Of a stretch of DNA of 64,000 bases, positions 42,269 through 51,258 are shown one piece after another. A program made the position numbers and the translations under genes. Source of the DNA: Chersky-840 sp050011815 (lineage in GTDB: Bacteria > Actinomycetota > Acidimicrobiia > Acidimicrobiales > UBA8190); NCBI GenBank assembly GCA_050011815.1, contig JBEKIJ010000017.1, forward strand, positions 25,344 to 89,343. The letters are read 5' to 3'. Under the pieces are notes generated by a model. That model had not been told where the DNA came from and made no database searches. It saw only the letters and a program-made list of their open reading frames with translations. Each line of letters starts with the position of its first letter. Position 1 is the stretch's first letter.

Positions 42269-43201
42269 TTGCCTGTCAACGCCACCGGAACGCCGGCACC
42301 CTCGGGGGTGCAGTACGACATCGGGCACGGACGCCATCAAGTGGTCGTCACCGAAGTGGGCGCCACCATCCGCTCCTACACCGTGGGGGGCGCGGCCGTG
42401 CTCGACGGGTTCCCCGTGGCCGAGATCTGCGATTCGGGGAGAGGCCAGGTGTTGGCGCCCTGGCCCAATCGTCTGGGTGACGGCCGCTACACCTACGAGG
42501 GCCGCGCCGCCCAGGCTGCGCTCGACGAGCCCGCCCGCCACAACGCCATCCACGGGCTGGTGCGCTGGCTGCCCTGGGACCTGGTGTCGCGCGCCCAGAA
42601 CGTCTTGTGCCTGGGCTGCACCCTCCACCCCCAACCCGGGTATCCCTGGCGACTGGGGCTCACCATCGAGTACCGCCTGGGCCGCGACGGGCTGAGCGTC
42701 GCCACCCGGGTCACCAATCTCGACTCCGCCCCGGCGCCCTTCGGCATCGGATTCCATCCCTACCTGACCCTGTCCACGCCGATCGACTCCACGTCGCTGG
42801 CCATCCCCGCCCGGCGCCGGCTGGTGAGCGACGAGCGGGGCCTGCCCACCTCGACGGTGTCGGTGACGGGGTCCGAGCTCGACTTCACGGCGCGCCGGTG
42901 GATCGGGGACACCGTCCTCGACACCGCCTTCACGGACCTGCGCCGCGACGCCGACTCCATGGCACGGGTCGAGCTCGACGACACGGCGGGGGGACGGGGC
43001 GTCACGGTGTGGATGGACGAGCACTTCGGCTACGTCATGGTGTTCACCGGCGACACCCTCGAGCCCGCCACGGCGCGCCGCAGCGCCATCGCGGTGGAGC
43101 CGATGTCGTGTCCCCCCAACGCCTTGGCCACCGGGGTCGACGTGGTCCGGCTCGAGCCCGGCGCCTCGTGGGCCGGTCGCTGGGGCATCACCCCGCGCTG
43201 A
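42269..43201 (+). CDS. Aldose-1-epimerase family protein
   Basis: A 310-residue mutarotase-like protein. VTEVGATIRSYTVGGAAVLDGF, LAPWPNRLGDGRYTYEG, NAIHGLVRWLPW (first His), APFGIGFHPYLTL (catalytic-site His) and AIAVEPMSCPPNALATG (Glu near the end) are all present. It resembles the actinobacterial aldose 1-epimerase subgroup acting on galactose/glucose or a derivative. The start is uncertain: TTG at 42269 or GTG at 42308, neither with a Shine-Dalgarno. It converges with the GGDEF-EAL gene, leaving 3 bp. Confidence 0.9.
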   Translation: MPVNATGTPAPSGVQYDIGHGRHQVVVTEVGATIRSYTVGGAAVLDGFPVAEICDSGRGQVLAPWPNRLGDGRYTYEGRAAQAALDEPARHNAIHGLVRWLPWDLVSRAQNVLCLGCTLHPQPGYPWRLGLTIEYRLGRDGLSVATRVTNLDSAPAPFGIGFHPYLTLSTPIDSTSLAIPARRRLVSDERGLPTSTVSVTGSELDFTARRWIGDTVLDTAFTDLRRDADSMARVELDDTAGGRGVTVWMDEHFGYVMVFTGDTLEPATARRSAIAVEPMSCPPNALATGVDVVRLEPGASWAGRWGITPR

Positions 43202-43204
43202 GGC

Positions 43205-46147
43205 TCAGCCCGCTCCCGCCCCGGGGGCCGGGGCGCCCGAGCCGGCGGCGAGGGGGACGAAGAGGTGGGCGAGCTCCTCGGGCCGGGCCGGCTTGCCGAA
43301 CAGATAGCCCTGGGCGAAGGTGCATCCCAGGTCGATGAGCCGGTCGCGCTGCTCCTCGCGCTCGATGCCCTCGGCCACCACCGTCAGGTCGAAGGCCCCG
43401 GCCACGTCCACCACCGCGCCGATGACGGCGTCGTAGCGGGTGCCGAGGGCGTCGATGAAGGACTTGTCGATCTTGACCACGTCGATGGGGAGCCGGGCCA
43501 GGGAGTTGAGCGACGAGAACCCCGTGCCGAAGTCGTCGATGGCCACGCGCAGCCCCAGGCGACGAAGGGCCTGGAGGCGGCGCACGGCGGCCTGGAGATC
43601 GCGGATGAAGAAGCTCTCGGTGATCTCGAGCACCAGGCAGTGGGGGGGCAGACCGCTCTCGTCGAGCGCGGCGGCCACCTCGGCGATCATCCGGTCGTGC
43701 TCGAGTTGGCGGCTCGAGACGTTCACGCTCACCGAGAAGCCCGATGAATCCCCGATGGCGTTGACCCACTGCGCGGCCTGCATGCAGGCGCGGGCCAATA
43801 CCCACCGTCCGATCTGCAAGATGAGGCCCGACTCCTCGGCGATGGGGATGAATTCCAGCGGGGGCACCGTGCCCCGTTCGGGATGCTGCCACCGCACCAG
43901 CGCCTCGACCCCCACCGTCTGGCCGGTGCCGATCGCCACCACCGGTTGGTAGGCCACTTCGAGCTGGTCGCCGAGCAGCGCCTGGTGCAGCGACGACTCG
44001 ATCTCGATGCGCTCGGCCGCTCGGGCCGTGAGGGCTTCGTCGAACACCTCCACCCGTCCCCGGCCGTTCTGCTTGGCGTGGTACATGGCCGCGTCGGCTT
44101 GGCGCAGGACGTCGTTGGGATCGTCGCCGCGCAACCCGAAGGCCACGCCGACACTGGCGGAGACGAAGCACTCCACCCCGTCGAGGACGAAAGGTCTGTC
44201 GAAGGCGGTGAGGAGCCGCCAGGCGTAGGTGACGGCCCCCTTGCGATCGCTCACGCCCTCGACCAGCACGGCGAATTCGTCCCCGCCGAACCGGGCCACG
44301 ACATCACCCGAGCGCGCCGTGGACGCGATGCGCCGGGCCACCTCGACCACGAGCTCGTCACCGGTGTTGTGGCCCCGGCTGTCGTTGACGTACTTGAAAT
44401 GGTCGACATCGAGGAAGCACACCGCCACCGGCGGTCCCGGGAGCTGGGCGCGGCCCAAGGTGGTGTCCAATTGCTCGAGGAACAGCGACCGGTTCGGCAG
44501 TCCGGTGAGGTGATCGTGGGTGGCCTGGTGCTCCAACCGGCGCTCGAACTCCCGCCGCTCGGCCACGTTGCGGGCGGTGGCGGTGATGACGAGGCCCTCG
44601 GGCGTCTCGATGGGCCCGAGGACGATCTCCATGGGGAACTCCATCCCGTCCTTGCGCACCCCCGAGACGTCGGCCACGTCGCCGATCACGAGGGTGCGGG
44701 GGTTGCGCATGAAGTCCTCGTAGTAGCTGCGCAGCGCGCTCTGGACCCGGGGGGTGGTGAGCCGCTCGACGCTCTGCCCCGTCAGCTCGTCGGGCTCGTA
44801 CCCGAAGAGACGGCCGACTTGGTTGTTGGCTTCGAGGATGATCCCCTCGGTGCTCATCACGATCATGGCGTCGGGGGCGGACTCGATGAGCGACCGGAAG
44901 TGCGCGGCGTCCCGGCGCTGGTGCTCGAGGCGCCGGGCGCTCTCGAGCCCGTGGCCGGCGTGGGCGGCCAGCAACTCGAAGGCGGCGACGTCGTGGTCCT
45001 CGACGCGCCGCTGCACCCGGGTCCCGCCCACCAGGGTGGCGGCGAGCTCCCCCTCCACCCACACCGGGGTGGCGATGACGGTGCGGAAACCGTCGGCCCG
45101 CAGTGCGGGGACCCCGATGCTCTGGGCCCGGTAGTCGTCGACGACGACGGTCCGGCGCTCGGCCTGCACCAGCGCCACCATGCCCTGATCGGAGCGGTGC
45201 ACGGCGTCCACGTAGGAGTCGGGGAGCCCCCGGGCGTGGACGACCCGGAAGGTCCGGCCGTCCTCGAGGAGCTCGCACACGTTGGCGGCTTCGAACCCGA
45301 GCTCCATGACGGCGTCGACGGCCCAGATGAGGATGCCGTCCTCGTCGAGGGAGTCGAGCTGGCGACCGAGGCCCGCCACCCGGCTCCACAACCCGGCCCG
45401 TTGTTCGAGCTCGGCCGTGGCCCGCTCCCGGAAGACGAGCTGTCGGGTGAGCTGCACCGAGATCAGATCCGCCGCCCCGGCGGTGGCCAGGATCATGCCC
45501 ACCCGCAGGACCAGGGTGGCGGTGCCGATGTCCCATCCGGCGCCGGCCAGGGCGGCGAGGTAGGCGCCGACGGTCATGACCGTCAGGGTGATGCGACCCA
45601 GGCGCGGGTACGAGACGTTCGCCATGAACACGCACTGCAGGAGGTAGACGAGATAGAGGTCGGAGTGGGTCCCGCCTGTCAGGTCGATGCCGAGCGACAC
45701 GAGGGCGATGTCGAACATCGACCACGTGAACAACGCGGGCAGCACCAGGCCGCGTTGGGTGAGGGTGTTCCAGGGCAGCAGGGCGATGGGGACAGACCCC
45801 GCCACCGCGATCCCGAGGAGCACGAAGAACGGCGCCCGCGAGATCGGGTAGTGCCCGGGAAGCAGCGCATAGAGAAACAGCACCAGGAGCACCGCCACCG
45901 TCGACGCCATGCCGATGCGCACCGACTGCAGCCGCACTTCGTCGAGGGCTCCCAACGGTCGCTCGACTCCCACGGTCTCATCGGCCTTCCCGAGGTGCGA
46001 CACGGGAGACGACACCGGCGACGACACGGGGGACGACACCGGGGGCGCGACGACGTGCGACGTCTCGGGCGGTCCGAGGTCGGTTGAAATCGGGAGCGTT
46101 CCCGCCGAGACCGACGACGGCCGAGCGATGCGGCCGGCTGTTCCCAC
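43205..46147 (-). CDS. Membrane sensor GAF-PAS-GGDEF-EAL protein
   Basis: A protein of about 980 residues. The N-terminal 60 include SSPVSSPVSSPVS repeats; then six membrane helices (about 75-235, MASTVAVLLVLFLYALLPGHYPI onward), a GAF-like domain (about 245-400, VHARGLPDSYVDAVHRSDQG), a PAS domain (about 410-530, LIESAPDAMIVMSTEGIILEANNQ), GGDEF (motif near 617, FGGDEF with RSGD I-site) and EAL (EALVRW near 747, DDFGTGFSSL, KIDKSF). Both catalytic signatures are intact. The GTG at 46147 is only a guess as start; the longer open frame runs on to 46411. No clear Shine-Dalgarno. Confidence 0.9.
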   Translation of the reverse strand: MGTAGRIARPSSVSAGTLPISTDLGPPETSHVVAPPVSSPVSSPVSSPVSHLGKADETVGVERPLGALDEVRLQSVRIGMASTVAVLLVLFLYALLPGHYPISRAPFFVLLGIAVAGSVPIALLPWNTLTQRGLVLPALFTWSMFDIALVSLGIDLTGGTHSDLYLVYLLQCVFMANVSYPRLGRITLTVMTVGAYLAALAGAGWDIGTATLVLRVGMILATAGAADLISVQLTRQLVFRERATAELEQRAGLWSRVAGLGRQLDSLDEDGILIWAVDAVMELGFEAANVCELLEDGRTFRVVHARGLPDSYVDAVHRSDQGMVALVQAERRTVVVDDYRAQSIGVPALRADGFRTVIATPVWVEGELAATLVGGTRVQRRVEDHDVAAFELLAAHAGHGLESARRLEHQRRDAAHFRSLIESAPDAMIVMSTEGIILEANNQVGRLFGYEPDELTGQSVERLTTPRVQSALRSYYEDFMRNPRTLVIGDVADVSGVRKDGMEFPMEIVLGPIETPEGLVITATARNVAERREFERRLEHQATHDHLTGLPNRSLFLEQLDTTLGRAQLPGPPVAVCFLDVDHFKYVNDSRGHNTGDELVVEVARRIASTARSGDVVARFGGDEFAVLVEGVSDRKGAVTYAWRLLTAFDRPFVLDGVECFVSASVGVAFGLRGDDPNDVLRQADAAMYHAKQNGRGRVEVFDEALTARAAERIEIESSLHQALLGDQLEVAYQPVVAIGTGQTVGVEALVRWQHPERGTVPPLEFIPIAEESGLILQIGRWVLARACMQAAQWVNAIGDSSGFSVSVNVSSRQLEHDRMIAEVAAALDESGLPPHCLVLEITESFFIRDLQAAVRRLQALRRLGLRVAIDDFGTGFSSLNSLARLPIDVVKIDKSFIDALGTRYDAVIGAVVDVAGAFDLTVVAEGIEREEQRDRLIDLGCTFAQGYLFGKPARPEELAHLFVPLAAGSGAPAPGAGAG

Positions 46148-46440
46148 TGCAAAAAATCGTAACGACGGCTTGGGGATTACCAGGGATCGTTGTGGCGACG
46201 TTGTGCAACCCGCCGATTCCCACGCCTGGGGCCGGGGCCGGGTCGGGCCCCGGACGGGCCTTTCGGGCCGAGTCGGTGCCGAAGGCGCGTGGCGGCGTCG
46301 ACCCGGCCTTCCCGGGCCGGGTCGGCCTCGTCGGTTTGTCCAGGGGGGTTGACACAGCACCGCACCCCGGGCAAGCTGGTCGTCGAGAGGCCTCCCACGT
46401 GCCCCCCACATGGCGCCTCTCAGGCGACGCAGGACCGGTC

Positions 46441-46471
46441 GAAACGCCCCCTCCCAACGAGGGGGTGTTTC
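46441..46471. other. 13-bp hairpin in the divergent gap before the 114-aa gene
   Basis: A stem GAAACGCCCCCTC (46441-46453) pairs with GAGGGGGTGTTTC (46459-46471), with one G-T pair and a CCAAC loop. Either strand could form it. It lies between the divergent GGDEF-EAL gene (start 46147) and the gene at 46555, so it is more likely a regulatory or leader structure than a terminator. Confidence 0.5.
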
Positions 46472-46554
46472 GCGTCCGGGGGCTCGAGGTCGAGCGACGC
46501 AGTACTGTCGTAGGGGTTCGCGACACTTCCCCCAGGTGAACGGCGACTGATCGC

Positions 46555-46899
46555 ATGTCGAAGAAGAGCAAGCAGTTGGTGCGGGAGATGTCGGAGCTCA
46601 TGGAATGCACCGACCGGCTGCGAACCGTGCTCCTGCACTTCAAGAAGAGCATTGCCAGGGTCTCCTCGCTCATGGAAGAGCGCGACATCACCCTCGCCGA
46701 GCTCAGGGGGACGCGGGGGCCGGGGTGGCGGCGGGAGCTGAACGAGGCGCTCGAGGATTTCGAGACGCTTCGTCACCAGGTGCGGGTCACCTTCCTGACC
46801 CTGGCGCAAGAGCAGGGCACGAGCATCAGTGAGGCGGGGCGGATGCTCGGCATCTCGCGACAGCTCGCCTCCCGGGTGGCCGCCGAAGCCGAGGACTGA
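46555..46899 (+). CDS. Small helical protein with C-terminal HTH-like segment
   Basis: A 114-residue protein. Residues 1-75 are helical and charged (SKKSKQLVREMSELMECTDRLRTVLLHFKKSIARVSSLMEERD; possible coiled coil). The last 35 residues, AQEQGTSISEAGRMLGISRQLASRVAAEAED, have the shape of a helix-turn-helix (SISEAGRMLGISRQLASR) as in sigma-70 region 4 or Fis-like proteins. DNA binding is an inference. It stands alone between the hairpin and the tRNA-Tyr gene. The ATG at 46555 is the natural start. Confidence 0.7.
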   Translation: MSKKSKQLVREMSELMECTDRLRTVLLHFKKSIARVSSLMEERDITLAELRGTRGPGWRRELNEALEDFETLRHQVRVTFLTLAQEQGTSISEAGRMLGISRQLASRVAAEAED

Positions 46900-46949
46900 C
46901 GGCGCCCGACCGCTCCCGGCGGCGCCGCCGGTGGCGGCGTCTCTTCAAC

Positions 46950-47038
46950 TGGTGGGTCGGGAGAGGATTCGAACCTTCGTAGGCATAAATGCCAGCAGAT
47001 TTACGGTCTGCTCCCTTTGACCGCTCGGGCACCGACCC
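46950..47038 (-). tRNA. tRNA-Tyr (GTA), structurally unusual
   Basis: An 86-nt type II tRNA on the minus strand with an encoded CCA (46950-46952). The acceptor GGGTCGG pairs with CCGACCC; the D arm CCC/GGG, the anticodon stem GCAGA/TCTGC and the variable-arm stem GGCA/TGCC form. The anticodon loop reads CCGTAAA: anticodon GTA (Tyr), but C at position 33 instead of the near-universal T. The T stem GAAGG faces CCTCTC, so one extra C is bulged on the 3' side. Closely similar to actinobacterial tRNA-Tyr elsewhere. Either a functional but odd tRNA, a decaying gene, or sequence errors. Confidence 0.8.
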
Positions 47039-47145
47039 CTGGGTGACACCATCGCTCGACGAGGGCTGTGCCGGGCTCAGTGTCGATGAAGTGCAGAGCT
47101 CAATGAAAATGCAAGTGCTCAGTGACGGGCAGCGTTCGATAGGGC

Positions 47146-48954
47146 CTACCCGGGGGTGTCCGGGTCGGGTGAGATCGGTGCCAGGCGGCGCAGCAACCCG
47201 CACAGCCTCTCGTTGTCCTCGGGGCTCCGCACCGCCAGGCGGAGATATCCGTGCCCGTCCTCGAAACGCTGCGACGCATCCTTCACGTGCACGGAGTGCT
47301 CCTCCATGAGACGGTCGACGAGGGCCTCGGTGGCGCGACGTCTGGCGTGCAGCTTGACCAGAAGGAAGTTGCCGCCACTGGCGAAGACCCGTTCCACGCA
47401 GTCGAGGTCCTCGAGCTGGACCGTGAAGGCGGCTCGGTCCGCGGCCACACGACGAAACGACTCGGCCAGGTCGTTGCGGTGCTTGAGGATGATCTCCAGG
47501 AAGTTCTCCGCCAAGGAGTTGACGTTCCAGATGGGCGTCTCCGACCACAAGGCGCTGCGGACGGCGGGGTGCATGGTGTAGACGAATCCGAGCCGGAGAC
47601 CCGGCACGCCGAGCGTCTTGCTCATGCTCTTCAAGAGGATGACGTTCTCGAGGCCGGCCTGCTCGACGGCGGGCAAGATCGAGGGTTGGTCCGAGAAGTC
47701 GATGAACGACTCGTCGACGATGAAAACCCGATCGGGGTGCGAGGTGGCCATGTCGACGACGTCGTCGGACGCGACGGTGGTTCCCGTGGGGTTGTTCGGG
47801 TTCACGATCACGACGACCTCGGCGTCGACCGTGGCCCGGCGCAGGTTCTCGATGTCCACCGCGCCGGTGTCCGCGTAGGTGGCGGCGTCGGGGAAGATCC
47901 GGGAGTACTCCCCGAAGGTGGGGGTCGGGATGAGGGCCCGGGCGCCCTCGAAGACCCTCTGCAGGATCGGATAGGCCTGCGAAGCCCCGTTGAGCAGGAA
48001 GATGTTCGATTCGTCACAACGCTCGAAATACGACAACTTCCGGTTGAGGATGGCCTGGGAGGAGCCGTAGTTCGACATCAGCACCCCGAGATGGCCCCGC
48101 AGCTCGGCGGTGACCGCCGGTGTGGGGAAATAGGTGTTGCGGATGAACGCGAAATCGAGGTGGGGCATGTTCCAGTAGCCACCCCAGGCGTCCTCGAGCG
48201 TGGCGCGCCGCGAGGGGGCATTGAAGGCGAACTCGGCGACCATCAGGTCGTTGGGGTCGTCCACCTCCGCCCACGGGTGTTGGACGCGCTCGGCGTAGAC
48301 GGTGGCGGCCCGCATGTAGATGAGGACACCGAGCAGGAGCTCGTAGTAGCAGTTGGCATCGATCGACCGCGAGTAGAACGACAGCAGCTGGCGGAACGTC
48401 GAGCGGGTGAAGTCCTTGTCGAATTTGTAGATGTTGAGGGTCTTGTACTTGTCGGAGAAGTCGAACATCTCGTCTTGGAGGTGCGAGGGGTACACCTGCC
48501 TGATGGCGTCGTCGCGGTCGATGCTCACCACCGTGCCGTCGAGCCCGGGGTGGTACCGGTCGACCAGGGCGGCGTTGCCGTGGCGTGTATGGACGATCTG
48601 CTGCATGACCCGGGGGTCGACGATGAGGTCGGACTCGATGAGCAGGACGTCGTCGTCGACCGTCGTGTTCTCGAGCGCCAGTGCCATGGAGAACACGTTG
48701 TTCGTCACTTCGTACTGGGGATTGTGCACGAACTCCACCTGCATGTCCGAGAACTCGCCCTTCACGGCGTGGACAAGGTCCTGGCTCCGATACCCGGTGA
48801 CGATGCAGATGTCGCGCACGTCGCAGTCGCGCAGGCTTCCGAGCAGGCGGTTGAGAATGGTGGTGCCGGCGATCGGCAACAAGGTCTTATGGGTCTGGTC
48901 GGTCAGCGGCTGCATGCGCCGCCCCAGACCTGCGGCGAGGATGATGGCCTTCAT
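47146..48954 (-). CDS. Nucleotidyltransferase - PLP fold-I enzyme fusion
   Basis: A 602-residue two-domain protein. Residues 1-230 are a LicC-like NTP transferase: MKAIILAAGLGRRMQPLTDQTHKTLLPI, then VTGYRSQDL, LIESDLIVDP (metal-binding D). Residues 250-602 are a PLP-dependent fold type I enzyme of HisC/CobD type: VIVNPNNPTGTTV, VDESFIDF, SMSKTLGVPGLRLGF (PLP lysine about 447), and YLRLAVRSPEDNERL near the end. In cell-surface loci such fusions would make a nucleotide-activated amino-alcohol phosphate or phosphonate; a CobD-like domain could decarboxylate phosphoserine (inference). The ATG at 48954 has an aaggaga Shine-Dalgarno. Last gene of the leftward glycan operon. Confidence 0.85.
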   Translation of the reverse strand: MKAIILAAGLGRRMQPLTDQTHKTLLPIAGTTILNRLLGSLRDCDVRDICIVTGYRSQDLVHAVKGEFSDMQVEFVHNPQYEVTNNVFSMALALENTTVDDDVLLIESDLIVDPRVMQQIVHTRHGNAALVDRYHPGLDGTVVSIDRDDAIRQVYPSHLQDEMFDFSDKYKTLNIYKFDKDFTRSTFRQLLSFYSRSIDANCYYELLLGVLIYMRAATVYAERVQHPWAEVDDPNDLMVAEFAFNAPSRRATLEDAWGGYWNMPHLDFAFIRNTYFPTPAVTAELRGHLGVLMSNYGSSQAILNRKLSYFERCDESNIFLLNGASQAYPILQRVFEGARALIPTPTFGEYSRIFPDAATYADTGAVDIENLRRATVDAEVVVIVNPNNPTGTTVASDDVVDMATSHPDRVFIVDESFIDFSDQPSILPAVEQAGLENVILLKSMSKTLGVPGLRLGFVYTMHPAVRSALWSETPIWNVNSLAENFLEIILKHRNDLAESFRRVAADRAAFTVQLEDLDCVERVFASGGNFLLVKLHARRRATEALVDRLMEEHSVHVKDASQRFEDGHGYLRLAVRSPEDNERLCGLLRRLAPISPDPDTPG

Positions 48955-49006
48955 TCGCTCTCCTTGCCTGGTGAGCCGGCTCGACTCGGCGGGATGGGGT
49001 GCGTGG

Positions 49007-50410
49007 TCACGGCGTCGACGACCCGGGATCGCCACCGGCGAAGGGGACGACATCGGCGAGGACCGGTTGGGACCGCAGGTGCGGGAGCAGGCCCGGCACG
49101 ATGATGAGGGCCACGAGGCACTGGCACACGAGATAGGTGAGGCCGATGACGTTGATGCTCGGACGGATGTCGAGCGCCACCGCACATGCCGCGATGAGCA
49201 GGGTGGTGAGGGTGGCCTGCACGGCGAACACCCGGGCCACCCGCATCCGCACCCGGTTGATGCTCATCCACATGGTGATGGCGATCCGGGGCACCACCGC
49301 CAGCGCCAGCAAGCGCAGGAGCCCGACGGAATGGGCCGAGTAGGCCGACCCGAACACCCGGAGCAGGACCGGTGCGCCGACGACGAGGACGGCGATGACC
49401 GGCGCCAGCAACATGACCAGGTGCCGAGAGAGGTCGCGGGTGAGCTTCGACAGGCGCTCGGGCTGCCGGGCCGCCTCGGCGACGAGGGATGACCCGACGT
49501 TGAACAGGGCGATGTCGAAGGCGCTCGTCGTCACCCACACCACGTAGAAGTAGGCGTTCTCCGCCGCCCCCAGCCTGATGAGGACCAGGAGCTGGATGAG
49601 GGTCGACGTGGCCACCCCGAGGAGCCCGGTGAAGTACTCGAAGGTGATGAACTCCCGGAACCGTCGGGGCGACACCACCTCGGTCAGGCCGCCGACCCGG
49701 CGATGGGCCGGCAACAGCGAGCCGAAGATGACCAGGTTCATGGCCGGGATGGTGAGCACCATGGGGATGGTCCACGAGGTGAAGATCCCGAGCTTGGGGA
49801 GGGTGGCGGCCACCGCCACCAGCACGATGACCTTGACGAGGCCGTAGCTGGTGTTCTCCACCGCTACCCAGGTGGAGCCGCGCAGAGCGATGGCCACGGC
49901 ATCTTGCAGGGCGAACAGGCACCACACGCCGATGGCCAGCGCGAACCAGATCGCCCCCCAGGGGCCCAGTGCGAACAGCTGGTGGACCAGGCTCAGGTGC
50001 CGGATGAAGGGGAAGGCCACGAAGCCGACGACGACGCCACACCCCGCCACCGTCGCATAGGAGCGAACGATGAACCGGTGGTCCTGGCGGCCCGCCGTCG
50101 GCAAGAAGCGGACCATGGCGCTGGTGAGATTGAGCTCCGCCGCGTTGGCCAGGACCAGCATCACGGAGATGACAGCGGAGGACGCACCCACGACACTGGC
50201 CGAATACCGCCGAGCCGCCAGGACCCAGAAGGCCATGCCCACCAACGACGTCCCCGCCGTGTTGACGAGGAGAGCGGTCGAGTTCCGGTACAGCGGTTGG
50301 TGCCACAGGCTGGCGCGGGCGTGCGCGGGCCTCCCGGTTACCCCCCGGACCACCGAGGGAAATGGCGCGCTCTCGGGTTCACAGGTCACGACCACACCCC
50401 GTGCCGCCAC
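49007..50410 (-). CDS. Polysaccharide flippase (MVF/Wzx-like)
   Basis: A 467-residue polytopic membrane protein with 12-14 helices. It reads like Wzx/RfbX or MVF-family lipid-linked oligosaccharide flippases: LLVNTAGTSLVGMAFWVLAARRYSASVVGASSAVISVMLVLANAAELNLTSAMVRFLP, LQDAVAIALRGSTWVAVENTSYG and FEYFTGLLGVATSTLIQLLVLIRLGAAENAYFYVVWVT. These carry the small-residue-rich helices and the early Asn/Arg pattern of that group. The start is a GTG (50410) with other GTGs close downstream. It lies 51 bp after the LicD-like gene on the same strand. It probably exports the glycan made by the neighbours. Confidence 0.85.
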   Translation of the reverse strand: MAARGVVVTCEPESAPFPSVVRGVTGRPAHARASLWHQPLYRNSTALLVNTAGTSLVGMAFWVLAARRYSASVVGASSAVISVMLVLANAAELNLTSAMVRFLPTAGRQDHRFIVRSYATVAGCGVVVGFVAFPFIRHLSLVHQLFALGPWGAIWFALAIGVWCLFALQDAVAIALRGSTWVAVENTSYGLVKVIVLVAVAATLPKLGIFTSWTIPMVLTIPAMNLVIFGSLLPAHRRVGGLTEVVSPRRFREFITFEYFTGLLGVATSTLIQLLVLIRLGAAENAYFYVVWVTTSAFDIALFNVGSSLVAEAARQPERLSKLTRDLSRHLVMLLAPVIAVLVVGAPVLLRVFGSAYSAHSVGLLRLLALAVVPRIAITMWMSINRVRMRVARVFAVQATLTTLLIAACAVALDIRPSINVIGLTYLVCQCLVALIIVPGLLPHLRSQPVLADVVPFAGGDPGSSTP

Positions 50411-50461
50411 GGCACGTCTCGCATCGACAGGACCAGGATGGGTGGGTCGTCGCGGGGGCCA

Positions 50462-51169
50462 TCACCCGCCGGTCCACTCCTCGCGCCGGACCACCCCTCC
50501 CTGGTCGAGGTAGTTCCAATCCGGATCCGGCGTCCTCCAATCTCCGTACAGGAGGGTCAGCTCCGAATCGTGGTCCGACGGCTTCATCCAGCTCCGGTCG
50601 AGAAAATCGAACTTCTCGAGCTGTTGCTGGGGCACGCGGGCCGTCAGTTGGATCGGTCGTCGCTCGTGGGTGCCGTAGACGTGGTACTCCCAGTGTGACT
50701 CGATCGGTGACATGCGGAAGAACTCGAACCGGGCCCCGTGGCGGATCACCGTGTGCTCTGTCAGGACCCCGGCGTTGTTGGGGAGGCTGAACCCCCGTCG
50801 AAAGCCTGCCGCCACGAGCGCGTCGATGCCGTCCCGCATGAGTTGTTCGTCCTCGTCGGCATAGGCGAAGTCCGCATCCCGGAGGTCGTGACGCAGGAGT
50901 CGTCCCTCGCGCGCCCAGCCCAGGAGCATGCCGGACCACACCCAGTACCGGCCCGAGCAGGCGGTGGCACCGAGGACCTCGTTGAGAAGCTGAAGGTCGG
51001 CGACGAAGACCCTTTCCCGGACATGTTGGTCGATGGACGCCAAACCCGGTACCCGGCTGGGGATCTCCCCGATCAGCGGCGTCATGATGTGGCGACGGAG
51101 CACTCGGCGGTTCTCCGGAACGCGCCGTGCTGTCCGGTAGAAGTCGTACCGACGCTTCATGGCGTTCAT
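50462..51169 (-). CDS. LicD-like phosphotransferase
   Basis: A 235-residue LicD/fukutin-like protein. The signature is RYWVWSGMLLGWAREGRLLRHDLRDADFAYADEDE, where the LGWAREGRLLRHDxDxD part is the nucleotide/metal-binding core of LicD (DxD pair). LicD proteins transfer phosphocholine or a related group from CDP-choline to sugars on the cell surface. The C-terminal half contains PQQQLEKFDFLDRSWMKPSDHDSELTLLYGDWRTP, with LYGDW typical of the family end. Two start ATGs nine bases apart (51169, 51160); 51169 taken. Partner to the nucleotidyltransferase fusion downstream. Confidence 0.85.
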   Translation of the reverse strand: MNAMKRRYDFYRTARRVPENRRVLRRHIMTPLIGEIPSRVPGLASIDQHVRERVFVADLQLLNEVLGATACSGRYWVWSGMLLGWAREGRLLRHDLRDADFAYADEDEQLMRDGIDALVAAGFRRGFSLPNNAGVLTEHTVIRHGARFEFFRMSPIESHWEYHVYGTHERRPIQLTARVPQQQLEKFDFLDRSWMKPSDHDSELTLLYGDWRTPDPDWNYLDQGGVVRREEWTGG

Positions 51170-51258
51170 GGGCACAGCCCTGGCGGGCGCGGCGCCAGGA
51201 TTGACGGTTGGTATGCCGTCGGGCGTGGGCACTCGTCTGGTGGTGGGTGCCCTCGCGG

